41,382 bases of DNA from positions 1 to 41,382 of the IMG/VR virus record IMGVR_UViG_3300046837_000062; one strand, 5' to 3'. The notes beneath the pieces were generated by a model. That model saw only the letters and a list, made by a program, of their open reading frames with translations. It made no database searches and was not told the origin of the DNA. Both the position numbers and the translations under genes were made by a program. The number at the start of each line of letters is the position of its first letter. The stretch's first letter is position 1. This stretch comes from a virus. Of this stretch, positions 22,490 to 28,814 are shown in pieces.

Positions 22490-22719
22490 CGGTCCTCCTG
22501 ATTGTCGGCCGCCGCGTTGATGGCGCACTGCAACGTGCAGTAGTCGCCGTCCCAGCTATCCGTGTTTGGCTCGCCGCAGTAGATGCAGGTGTCTGGCTCT
22601 TCAGCCTTCGCGCACGCATCGCACAGTTCGATGTCCTGTGGCGGGAACAGGCGCGGCGTCGGCGTGCCGCAATGGTCGCACTTGGTTTCGTCGGCGGTGA
22701 ACGTGTTCGTGATGTCCAT
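22486..22719 (-). CDS. Double zinc-ribbon protein, first gene of main leftward operon
   Basis: 77 residues from ATG 22719. Four Cys pairs are visible: Cys14-x2-Cys17, Cys33-x2-Cys36, Cys45-x2-Cys48 and Cys61-x3-Cys65, enough for two zinc sites. No Shine-Dalgarno is present; the ATG lies six bases after a -10 box, so this gene appears to be read from a leaderless transcript. As the first product of the early operon it may act on host transcription or DNA. That role is a guess. Confidence 0.65.
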   Translation of the reverse strand: MDITNTFTADETKCDHCGTPTPRLFPPQDIELCDACAKAEEPDTCIYCGEPNTDSWDGDYCTLQCAINAAADNQEDR

Positions 22720-22725
22720 ACAGAG

Positions 22726-22754
22726 ATTAGAACACAGGAAGCGCTACGTGTCAA
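22726..22754 (-). promoter_or_regulatory. Sigma70-like promoter of leftward operon, possibly leaderless
   Basis: On the minus strand TTGACA (22749-22754), a 17-base spacer, an extended TG and TCTAAT (22726-22731) are followed six bases later by the ATG at 22719. The -35 is consensus and the -10 has one mismatch. Transcription would start at or next to the ATG. The spacer contains TTCCTGT. Confidence 0.75.
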
Positions 22755-22894
22755 CAGGCAATTTTCGAGTGTTTTTCCCAGCGTTTCTTGCGATTTTCGG
22801 CCAGGGTGCGGCGCGCGGCCTCGCTCTTCTTCTTCGATTTCACCGAGCCGCCCTTGCGGCCGAGTGCGACGGCGTGTGGATTTTTGCGTGGCAT
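22751..22894 (-). CDS. Small basic GRKGG protein, candidate DNA-binding regulator
   Basis: 47 residues from the ATG at 22894, ending over the -35 of the next promoter. The sequence begins MPRKNPHAVALGRKGGSVKS and continues with KKKSEAARRTLAEN and RKKRWEKHSK. The GRKGG..KS block and strong positive charge are typical of tiny phage proteins thought to bind DNA. It is the first leftward gene and sits inside the control region, so it may autoregulate. It has its own -35 (TTGACA) but a weaker -10. Confidence 0.65.
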   Translation of the reverse strand: MPRKNPHAVALGRKGGSVKSKKKSEAARRTLAENRKKRWEKHSKIAC

Positions 22895-22901
22895 AGCCTG
22901 A

Positions 22902-22931
22902 ACACTAATCGTTTCCTGTTGCATCTGTCAA
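22902..22931 (-). promoter_or_regulatory. Leftward promoter for the GRKGG gene
   Basis: Minus strand: TTGACA at 22926-22931, an 18-base spacer, TAGTGT (22902-22907; fits TANNNT) and seven bases to the ATG at 22894. The -35 is perfect, the -10 weak. No Shine-Dalgarno. It overlaps the rightward promoter. Confidence 0.5.
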
Positions 22932-22942
22932 GCGGTTCCTGT
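22913..22942 (+). promoter_or_regulatory. Candidate operator pair TTCCTGT
   Basis: TTCCTGT occurs at 22913-22919 and 22936-22942, 23 bases apart, and in inverted orientation at 22734-22740 inside the leftward operon promoter. Each of the three promoters in this region has a copy over or between its -35 and -10. The motif also occurs singly elsewhere (near 27324 and 31437), so significance rests on clustering. Confidence 0.45.
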
Positions 22943-22947
22943 ATCGT
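22919..22947 (+). promoter_or_regulatory. Rightward promoter, possibly leaderless
   Basis: TTGCAT (22919-22924), 17-base spacer, TATCGT (22942-22947), then six bases to the ATG at 22954. The same TATCGT -10 hexamer is used upstream of the helicase gene. No Shine-Dalgarno lies before 22954, which suggests a leaderless message. Confidence 0.5.
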
Positions 22948-22953
22948 GCGCGC

Positions 22954-23160
22954 ATGACGACCGAAATGAAAATCAAGATCCGACACGATGGCGGCACGAC
23001 GCTTGTTCTGTCGCTGGACGAAGCGCGTCGATTACGCAATTGGCTGATCCGAGAAAAGAGCGTGACGAACTCAATGGCAATGCTTCAGCGTGACCTACTG
23101 AGCTATGACAAGGAGACCGACTACGCGCAGGCGTTTGGCGCAGAAGTGATGCCGAAATGA
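22954..23160 (+). CDS. First rightward early gene, 68 residues
   Basis: ATG at 22954 directly after the putative start site. The product begins MTTEMKIKIRHDGGTTLVLS and continues with a helix (DEARRLRNWLIREKSVTNSM). The short beta-hairpin plus helix is compatible with a small regulator, but no family is recognised. Its stop overlaps the next ATG (ATGA). Confidence 0.6.
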   Translation: MTTEMKIKIRHDGGTTLVLSLDEARRLRNWLIREKSVTNSMAMLQRDLLSYDKETDYAQAFGAEVMPK

Positions 23161-23399
23161 CTGATACCCAACTCACGCTGGAGATGTTGGCGACAAGTGA
23201 AGCCGAATTGCTGGAACGCTGCGCCTACCTCGAGACGGTGGTGTGCGACCTCAGCATCGTCTGTGCGGACTTGGCTGTCGACCATGCGCACTTCGAGACG
23301 CTGGCGCGCGGCTGGATTAGCGAGTGTGCGCTGCAGCGGATCGTGAATCAGCGGCTGCGGGATGAGCTCGCGCGCTACACGGCGGCGCAGGTGGTCTAA
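23157..23399 (+). CDS. 80-residue early protein
   Basis: ATGA overlap with the previous gene and one-base overlap (TAATG) with the next. Mostly helical (LTLEMLATSEAELLERCAYL, LQRIVNQRLRDELARYTAAQ), with four Cys distributed singly. No motif assigned. The tight operon arrangement supports it as a gene. Confidence 0.6.
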   Translation: MTDTQLTLEMLATSEAELLERCAYLETVVCDLSIVCADLAVDHAHFETLARGWISECALQRIVNQRLRDELARYTAAQVV

Positions 23400-23617
23400 T
23401 GGGAGAAATCGTGGCGGATTGTGTCGATCATATCGCCGGGGAACGCGAGCTTGTGGATTGGGATCGTCTCGTCGATGGGCAGGTGGTGACCTTCCGTAAT
23501 ATCCCAGTGATGTATCTTCGACGTGCCACTGTTGAGGAATACTACGCCCAACATCCGACTGCACGCGGCAGATTCAATCCGTCAGAGCGATTCTTCTGGT
23601 TAGTGAGTATCGATTGA
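23399..23617 (+). CDS. 72-residue early protein
   Basis: ATG overlaps the upstream TAA. The product begins MGEIVADCVDHIAGERELVD and carries WDRLVDGQVVTFRNIPVMYL and ARGRFNPSERFFWLVSID. Mixed alpha/beta, no recognised family. Its stop overlaps the TTG start of the nuclease gene (TTGA). Confidence 0.55.
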   Translation: MGEIVADCVDHIAGERELVDWDRLVDGQVVTFRNIPVMYLRRATVEEYYAQHPTARGRFNPSERFFWLVSID

Positions 23618-23961
23618 ATCTGCGCCGGCCGAACATCAGCGCGAATAAAACGGACCTCGCGGACCTGCTCGCGCTCCAGATTCGCGCGATGCACCTGCCG
23701 GCGCCCGTGCGCGAATATCAGGCGCTCGAGGGCCGCAAGTTTCGCTGCGATCTGGCGTGGCTCGAGGCGAAGGTGTTTGCTGAGGTCCAGGGAGGCGAAT
23801 ACATGCAAGGGCGTCACTCGCGTGCGAATGGCATGGCGGCCGATTATGAGAAGTGGAATCTGCTGACGCTCGCCGGTTGGCGCGGGTTCTATTTCACTGG
23901 CAGTCAAGTTCGCAGCGGCGCCGCGATTGACTTTCTCACGAAGGTGTTTCATGCCCTCTGA
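23614..23961 (+). CDS. PD-(D/E)XK-type endonuclease (VRR/Vsr-like)
   Basis: TTG at 23614 overlapping the upstream TGA gives 115 residues. Visible motif order: VREYQALEGRKFRCDLAWLE with Asp46, then VFAEVQGGEYMQGRHSR with Glu57-Val-Gln59 and His68, then a helix ADYEKWNLLTLAGWRGFYFT. This matches small phage nucleases with a D...ExQ/ExE core. Such enzymes may resolve or trim recombination or replication intermediates, or degrade host DNA. The helicase gene lies nearby downstream. Fold call is good, substrate unknown. Confidence 0.75.
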   Translation: MNLRRPNISANKTDLADLLALQIRAMHLPAPVREYQALEGRKFRCDLAWLEAKVFAEVQGGEYMQGRHSRANGMAADYEKWNLLTLAGWRGFYFTGSQVRSGAAIDFLTKVFHAL

Positions 23962-24202
23962 TTTCGAGACGCACATCAGCGACCTCTGCGACCAGATGAA
24001 CAAATTGTGCGAGCACGAAACCTACGCCGCCGCCATCACGGCGCATCTCCTGGTGGCGATGACGATGCTCACCGATGCGGAAGAGAGCGGCGCGCCGTGG
24101 CCGATAGAAGTGCAGCTGATGCTGGCGCTGATGGGGAAGTTCTGCGCCACGATGCGGGTCACGGCCAACGAGGACGAGGGCACGTCGACCCAGGTGCATT
24201 AG
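23951..24202 (+). CDS. 83-residue early protein
   Basis: ATG at 23951 preceded by AAGGTG; overlaps the nuclease gene by 11 bases. Mostly helical (FETHISDLCDQMNKLCEHET, then AAAITAHLLVAMTMLTDAEE). Could be a small helical bundle. Unknown function; last gene before the helicase promoter. Confidence 0.55.
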   Translation: MPSDFETHISDLCDQMNKLCEHETYAAAITAHLLVAMTMLTDAEESGAPWPIEVQLMLALMGKFCATMRVTANEDEGTSTQVH

Positions 24203-24219
24203 GTTCCATTTCTGACACA

Positions 24220-24235
24220 CCGCTATATGTAGCGG
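24220..24235. promoter_or_regulatory. Perfect palindrome CCGCTA-TATG-TAGCGG
   Basis: A 6-bp inverted repeat with a 4-base centre ends one base before the -35 of the helicase promoter. It has no following T-run, so it looks more like a regulator site than an intrinsic terminator. Confidence 0.5.
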
Positions 24236-24236
24236 C

Positions 24237-24265
24237 TTGTCACCTCGATGGGATGGGCGTATCGT
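24237..24265 (+). promoter_or_regulatory. Promoter of helicase gene
   Basis: TTGTCA (24237-24242), 17-base spacer, TATCGT (24260-24265). Five of six -35 bases match, and the -10 hexamer is the same as in the 22942 promoter. It would give a ~97-base leader before the ATG at 24369, which has a GAGAGGGG Shine-Dalgarno. Confidence 0.5.
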
Positions 24266-24368
24266 ATGCTCGTTCCTGCATCGGCTCACGCTGGCCGGCG
24301 TGCTCGCCACTGTCGTGCTCTCTCACGGCGGTGGGGCCGATGCTCTTTCACCCAGAGAGGGGTGTTTG

Positions 24369-25556
24369 ATGTCCGATTGGTCGTCTGTGCTCGACTGCAC
24401 GCAAGCCGGTCCTCGTTCCACGCTCGCCAACGCCGTCTCTGTTCTCCAACACGATCCGCAATGGGCCGATACCACCTTCTGGTATGACGCCTTCCTCGAC
24501 CGCGTGCTGCTCGCGAATAGCCCCGTGCGTGAATGGCGCGATGATGACGATACCCGCCTGACGGTCTACCTCCAGCAATCGGTGCCGATGGCGACGATGA
24601 GCGAAGCCCACACCGCCTCTGCGGTGCGCTACGTGGCCCGCCAGCGCACGAAGCACTGCGTGCGCGACTGGTTAGCCACCTTGCGCCATGACGGCACGCC
24701 GCGGCTGGAGAACGCCCTGGAGCGCTATTGGGGCGCCACGGCCACCGAGCGGCAGCCTGCGGAGTATTTACAGGCCGTCAGCGCCAACTTCCTGCTCGGC
24801 ATCGTGGCGCGCGTGATGCTCCCCGGCTGCCAACTCGACACGATGGTGATTCTGGAAGGCGCTCAAGGCATCGGCAAATCGCGTTCCCTGCGGGCGCTCG
24901 GCGGTGCCTGGTATATGCTCGCCTCCGAATCCGTCACGCACAAAGATTTCTTCCAATCCCTGCCCGGCAAGCTCATCGTGGAAATCGGCGAAATGGATTC
25001 CTTCACCCGCGCGGAGCGCGAGCGCGTCAAACTGGCCATCAGCACGCCCGTCGACCGCTGGCGCTCGAGCTATGGTCGACGGGCCGAAGACCATCCACGA
25101 CAGTGCGTGTTCGTCGGCACCACCAATCGCGACGACTACGGCAACGATGATACGGGCCTGCGCCGGTTCCTGCCCGTGCTCTGTGGGGCCATTGATGTGC
25201 TGGGCCTGACGCGCGACCGTGACCAGTTGTTCGCCGAAGCCTATCGGCGCGTGCAAGCCGGCGAGCCGTGGTGGCTGACACCTGAGCAGCCCACACTCGC
25301 CGTGCAGCGTGACCGCCAGGCCGATGACGTGTGGACCACGGAGGTGCTCGAGTGGCTCATCGGCAAATCCGACGTGACGAGCGCAGAGGTGCTGAGCGGT
25401 GCGCTGAAAATTCGCACGGGCGATATGACCCGCACGGAGCAACTCCGCGTCGGCAGCATCCTACGTCTCGCCGGCTGGAAACGGCAGACCATTCGCCGTG
25501 CCGGCCTCCCCATCAAGGCGTGGGTGACTCCTGTAACCGATGAAATGGTCGTGTAA
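24369..25556 (+). CDS. VapE/D5-like replication helicase
   Basis: ATG at 24369 gives 395 residues; an upstream in-frame extension has no ribosome-binding support. The ATPase core has Walker A GAQGIGKS (164-171), Walker B KLIVEIGEMD (201-210), sensor-1 VGTTNRDDY (249-257) and an arginine-finger-like TGLRRF (262-267). This order fits virulence-associated E/D5-type helicases. The ~155-residue N-terminus lacks an obvious primase motif, and no polymerase gene is in the genome. It probably opens or unwinds viral DNA and recruits host enzymes. The repeat array that starts in its last codons may be its target. Confidence 0.82.
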   Translation: MSDWSSVLDCTQAGPRSTLANAVSVLQHDPQWADTTFWYDAFLDRVLLANSPVREWRDDDDTRLTVYLQQSVPMATMSEAHTASAVRYVARQRTKHCVRDWLATLRHDGTPRLENALERYWGATATERQPAEYLQAVSANFLLGIVARVMLPGCQLDTMVILEGAQGIGKSRSLRALGGAWYMLASESVTHKDFFQSLPGKLIVEIGEMDSFTRAERERVKLAISTPVDRWRSSYGRRAEDHPRQCVFVGTTNRDDYGNDDTGLRRFLPVLCGAIDVLGLTRDRDQLFAEAYRRVQAGEPWWLTPEQPTLAVQRDRQADDVWTTEVLEWLIGKSDVTSAEVLSGALKIRTGDMTRTEQLRVGSILRLAGWKRQTIRRAGLPIKAWVTPVTDEMVV

Positions 25557-25702
25557 CCCGTTGAATAACCATAAACGGTTACACGCAAATTGTTGATTCT
25601 AAACACTTGTAACCATGTAACCTATGTAACCTATATATGCCTATACACATGCGCGCGCGCACGGGAGTCCACAAAACCCCGGTTACGAACGGTTACGGTT
25701 AC
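25533..25702. repeat. Array of nine GGTTAC/GTAACC repeats, candidate replication origin
   Basis: GTAACC occurs at 25533, 25553, 25609, 25617 and 25626; GGTTAC at 25577, 25681, 25691 and 25697. Three GTAACC copies 8-9 bases apart face three GGTTAC copies 6-10 bases apart across an AT-rich (ctatatatgcctatacac) and alternating (gcgcgcgcgc) centre. 25553-25582 can also fold (GTAACC-C-GTT / AACGGTTAC). The array lies between the helicase gene's last codons and the packaging genes. An origin with iterons, or an operator array, are both possible. Confidence 0.65.
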
Positions 25703-25722
25703 AAGATGAGCTACGGAATCAC

Positions 25723-25751
25723 TTGACACCTGTGCCATCATTTCGTAGCTA
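25723..25751 (+). promoter_or_regulatory. Possible promoter for packaging/late genes
   Basis: A consensus TTGACA at 25723-25728 is followed after 17 bases by TAGCTA (25746-25751), a poor -10, and then 19 bases to the ATG at 25771. The weak -10 next to a repeat array suggests activation by a phage factor if it is used. Confidence 0.4.
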
Positions 25752-25770
25752 AACCACAATCACAACCTGA

Positions 25771-26214
25771 ATGGCACGTAAAGGCGGCACGCCCGAAAAC
25801 CTCATCCCTGGCCATCGGCCTGGCCGCGGACGTCCTAAAGGCTCTCCGAACAAGATCACGCGAGAATCGTGGGACAACGAGGTGCGCTACCTTGCCCATT
25901 CCAATCTCATCGATGCCTTTGAGGCCGTCCATGGCAACAAACGCTCGTTCACGCTCCGCGAACTCCGTGCGATGCCTGAACGGATTCAGCGTGCTATCTC
26001 GAGCGTCAAGGTGCGCACTGAAAACCTTACACCAGGCGATGACGCGCAAGACACGACTATCGAAATCAAACTTTGGGACAAGACGAAGGCGCTCGAGCTC
26101 GGCGCGCGGGCGAACGGCTGGCTGAAGGACAAGGTTGAAGTGACGCTGCCCGAAGAGCAGCTGTCACGATTGGACCGCGCGAAGATCCGCGCACGGAAGG
26201 ACGGCAGCGAATGA
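25771..26214 (+). CDS. Terminase small-subunit-like protein
   Basis: 147 residues. The start GHRPGRGRPKGSPNKI is a basic, DNA-binding-like segment. It is followed by helical regions (RELRAMPERIQRAISSVKVR) and the pattern ENLTPGDDAQDTTIEIKLWD then KALELGARANGWLKDKVEV, which resembles small terminase subunits. Located two genes before TerL. It would recognise packaging DNA. Its C-terminus (AKIRARKDGSE) echoes the next protein's end (AKIRARKQDE). Confidence 0.6.
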   Translation: MARKGGTPENLIPGHRPGRGRPKGSPNKITRESWDNEVRYLAHSNLIDAFEAVHGNKRSFTLRELRAMPERIQRAISSVKVRTENLTPGDDAQDTTIEIKLWDKTKALELGARANGWLKDKVEVTLPEEQLSRLDRAKIRARKDGSE

Positions 26215-26456
26215 AGACCGCTGTGCAATGCGAAGCGAGCGACCTTGTGCGGGCGCTGCAAGACATGGCCGACCGCACGAAGCCGTTCACCGTGTCAAAG
26301 GCTGCCGACTGCGTAGGCATGAGCATCGTCACGCTGCAAAATTGGATTGCCTGCGGGAAGGTGCAGACGCTGCCACCGCTGCATGGCCGCTGTTATGGCA
26401 AGCGCGTGCCGCGCACAGAACTCGCGAAGATCCGCGCGAGGAAGCAGGACGAATGA
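26211..26456 (+). CDS. Excisionase/MerR-like HTH protein
   Basis: 81 residues, ATGA overlap with the gene before. Residues ~26-70 form a winged-helix/HTH pattern FTVSKAADCVGMSIVTLQNW followed by ACGKVQTLPPLHG and a wing-like YGKRVPRTELAKI. Excisionase-like or small packaging regulators have this shape. No integrase gene is present, so a role in packaging or transcription is more likely than excision. Confidence 0.65.
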   Translation: MKTAVQCEASDLVRALQDMADRTKPFTVSKAADCVGMSIVTLQNWIACGKVQTLPPLHGRCYGKRVPRTELAKIRARKQDE

Positions 26457-26692
26457 GGCGCCATAAGGTTCTCATCAGCCGTGCGCGTCTGCAACGTGTC
26501 GAGCGTGAACCTGACATGAAGATAGGCTGGCGCTACCGACTCCCGCAGCGCTTTGAAGTAAATCTGACGAGCGTATTCCAGCCGCAAAACATCGCCTCTC
26601 TGTCAGGTGAAATTGTGTTCATGGATTCAACTCACGCGACCGTCCGTGTCGAGCTTGAATCTACACTTATTAGACCCGGACGATTCGCATGA
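26453..26692 (+). CDS. 79-residue packaging-cluster protein
   Basis: ATG at 26453 overlaps the previous stop (ATGA), and the stop overlaps TerL (ATGA). The sequence has basic starts (MRRHKVLISRARLQRVER) and a beta-rich middle (WRYRLPQRFEVNLTSVFQ). No recognised motif. It may be a small accessory of packaging. Confidence 0.55.
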   Translation: MRRHKVLISRARLQRVEREPDMKIGWRYRLPQRFEVNLTSVFQPQNIASLSGEIVFMDSTHATVRVELESTLIRPGRFA

Positions 26693-28197
26693 TGCCGCTG
26701 CCGGCGTCCGACGCGCGCCACTTCGAGAACGAACTCCACGACTGGTGCGGCGAGCTCTACGCCGATCCACTGGCCTGGGTCCGCGGCGCCTTCCCATGGG
26801 GCGAGCCTGGCCCGCTCGAGCCCTACTCCGAACCCGACATCTGGCAGTGCGAATTCCTCGAATGGCTCGGACATGAAATTGCTCAACGTCGATTTGATGG
26901 CGTCCACCCTGTTATGCCAATTCGCGCAGCTGTTGCGAGCGGCCACGGCATCGGAAAGGGCGCTCTCACGGGCATGGTCGTCGCGTTCATCATGTCGACC
27001 AGGCGCAACGCGAAGGGCGTCATCACCGCCAACACGGGTCCGCAGCTCCAAGACAAGACGTGGCCGAGCATCACGACCTGGGCCAAACGCGCCATCACCG
27101 CGCACTGGTTTGAAATCAATACGTCCATCATGTATCGCAAGGGCTACCGCTCCGAGTGGAAGGTCAGCCCGCAGACCTGCGACCCCGATAACAGCGAATC
27201 GTTCGCCGGCCAGCACAACGCGGCGTCGACCAGCTTCTATGTGAACGACGAAGACAGCAACGTGCCCGAAGTGATTCACGAAGTGCAGGAAGGCGGCTTA
27301 ACCGATGGCGAGCCGATGCAATTCCTGTTCGGCAACCCGACGCGGCGCCGTGGCAGCTTCCATGACATCGTGTTCGCCGGCAAGTCACGCGGCTGGAAGA
27401 CGTGGATTATCGATGCGCGGGATTGCAAGTTCCCGAACAAGGCGCTGATTGACGAGCAGTTGGCCGAGTGGGGCGAGGACAGCGACCGCTTCAGAGTGCG
27501 TGTGCGCGGCTTGCCGCCGAATGCGGAAGATGCGCAGTTTATTGATTTCATGCGGGTGCGCGAGGCGCAGAAGCGCAAAGTGGAGGTGCTGGATGACGAG
27601 CCGTTGGTCGCCGGATGTGACCTCGCATGGGGAGGGAAGGATTCCAATGTCATCCGCTTCAGAAGAGGCCGCGATGCTCGGTCGATTCCTGCTATTCGCA
27701 TTGCGGGAGAACTTACACGAGACCCGTCCGTGCTCACCAACCGCCTCGCCGACGTGCTTGCCGGTAGCTATGGTGGACGTCGAGTGGCCATGCTCTTCCT
27801 CGACTCCGCGGGTATTGCGGGTAGCGTGGGAACCAGGCTTAGAGAACTCGGTCACACTAACCTTCTCGAAGTGAACTTCGGCGCCGACAGTCCCGACAAG
27901 AAATACCGCTACATGCGGGACATGATGTGGGGCCGCATGAAGGACTGGCTGCTCAACGGGGCCATCGACATCAGCCCTCGGCTCGAGTCGGACCTGACGG
28001 CGCCAGGACTGCGCGAGGATTTGCAGCAGCGGGTGTGGCTGGAATCGAAGAAGGAAATGGAGGCGCGCGACGTGCCGAGTCCCGACGAAGGCGACGCGCT
28101 GGCGCTCACGTTTGCGCAGACGGTGGCGCGGAAGGTGCCGGAACCGCCGGCGCCCACGCCACAGTTTAGCGGACAAAACTTAGGGTGGATGGGCTAG
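26689..28197 (+). CDS. terL: Terminase large subunit
   Basis: 502 residues, ATGA overlap with the upstream gene. ATPase motifs: Walker A-like SGHGIGKG (84-91), Walker B VNDED with Asp187-Glu188, and a downstream LFGNPTRRRGSF coupling-type region. RNase H-like nuclease motifs: AGCDLAWGGKDSN with Asp311, LFLDSAG with Asp372, and a late SPDEGDALALTFA. This is the expected two-domain packaging motor. The particle would be filled through the P22-like portal encoded three genes downstream. The ATPase loop is a non-classical Walker A. Confidence 0.93.
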   Translation: MMPLPASDARHFENELHDWCGELYADPLAWVRGAFPWGEPGPLEPYSEPDIWQCEFLEWLGHEIAQRRFDGVHPVMPIRAAVASGHGIGKGALTGMVVAFIMSTRRNAKGVITANTGPQLQDKTWPSITTWAKRAITAHWFEINTSIMYRKGYRSEWKVSPQTCDPDNSESFAGQHNAASTSFYVNDEDSNVPEVIHEVQEGGLTDGEPMQFLFGNPTRRRGSFHDIVFAGKSRGWKTWIIDARDCKFPNKALIDEQLAEWGEDSDRFRVRVRGLPPNAEDAQFIDFMRVREAQKRKVEVLDDEPLVAGCDLAWGGKDSNVIRFRRGRDARSIPAIRIAGELTRDPSVLTNRLADVLAGSYGGRRVAMLFLDSAGIAGSVGTRLRELGHTNLLEVNFGADSPDKKYRYMRDMMWGRMKDWLLNGAIDISPRLESDLTAPGLREDLQQRVWLESKKEMEARDVPSPDEGDALALTFAQTVARKVPEPPAPTPQFSGQNLGWMG

Positions 28198-28227
28198 GCC
28201 GTGCTACCCTTTGCAGCCATCTAAGCC

Positions 28228-28605
28228 ATGATTCTCCGATTGCCTGACCTCCCAACCGCTGGCTACTCCACGCATCGAGAGCGGCAGCTGACCGACGCGA
28301 TCATGTGCTTCATGCGAGAGATTGAGCGTGACCGGCTGCGGCTGCTCAGCATCGTGTGCGACGGGCGCGAGAAGTGGGTCAAGGTGGCGGGCAGTCTGTG
28401 GCGCGGCCTGCGCATCGGCGAAGACTCAGGCCTACTCAATCGCATCTACGACTACTTCTGCCTGCAGGCGTGTTCGCCGGCGATTCAGTATCAGATGCTG
28501 GCGGCGCCGACCAATCAGTTGAAGTGGCGCGAGTTGATTCGGCGCGCGATGCCCGACATCGAAGTGGAACGCGAGTTGCTGCGGTCACGAAGGGACCAGC
28601 GATGA
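28228..28605 (+). CDS. 125-residue hypothetical protein between TerL and portal
   Basis: ATG 30 bases after TerL's stop. Largely helical and charged (MREIERDRLRLLSIVCDG, LNRIYDYFCLQACSPAIQ, KWRELIRRAMPDIEVERELL). No catalytic motif. Overlaps the next gene by four bases (ATGA). Position suggests a portal- or packaging-associated helper. Confidence 0.6.
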   Translation: MILRLPDLPTAGYSTHRERQLTDAIMCFMREIERDRLRLLSIVCDGREKWVKVAGSLWRGLRIGEDSGLLNRIYDYFCLQACSPAIQYQMLAAPTNQLKWRELIRRAMPDIEVERELLRSRRDQR

Positions 28606-28814
28606 TCTTCGGTGACGACCTCTCGGCTGGCATGATGCAACGCGAGGACGATGATCGTCGGCGTCGACTGGCGCGGTATGCATTGCAATCCCTGAGTGCT
28701 GAACAAGCGCTTGCCCTTACGAATTTTATATTGGCGCATCGGGAAGACATCGAATCAGACATCAACGACTATGGCGACCTCCGCAGCCTTCTAAGCCTTC
28801 TGTATGGCCGATAG
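28602..28814 (+). CDS. 70-residue hypothetical protein
   Basis: ATGA overlap with the previous gene; extends 11 bases into the portal gene. Helical and acidic (MMQREDDDRRRRLARYALQS, LTNFILAHREDIESDIND). No family recognised. Likely a small accessory of the packaging/portal block. Confidence 0.55.
   Translation: MIFGDDLSAGMMQREDDDRRRRLARYALQSLSAEQALALTNFILAHREDIESDINDYGDLRSLLSLLYGR

Noticed and set aside
24237-24368. N-terminal extension of the helicase from 24237
   Set aside because: It would overlap the promoter; the ATG at 24369 has a good Shine-Dalgarno and the extra residues have no family resemblance.
25553-25582. Intrinsic terminator after the helicase gene
   Set aside because: The stem has a bulge, a weak AT-rich loop and no T-run; the inverted copies are better explained as part of the GGTTAC array.
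25533-25702. CRISPR array
   Set aside because: Repeats are only six bases and spacers are uneven; it does not have 23-40-base repeats with unique spacers.
26211-26456. Evidence for a temperate life cycle from an excisionase-like protein
   Set aside because: No integrase, attachment site or CI-like repressor was found; such HTH proteins also occur next to terminases.
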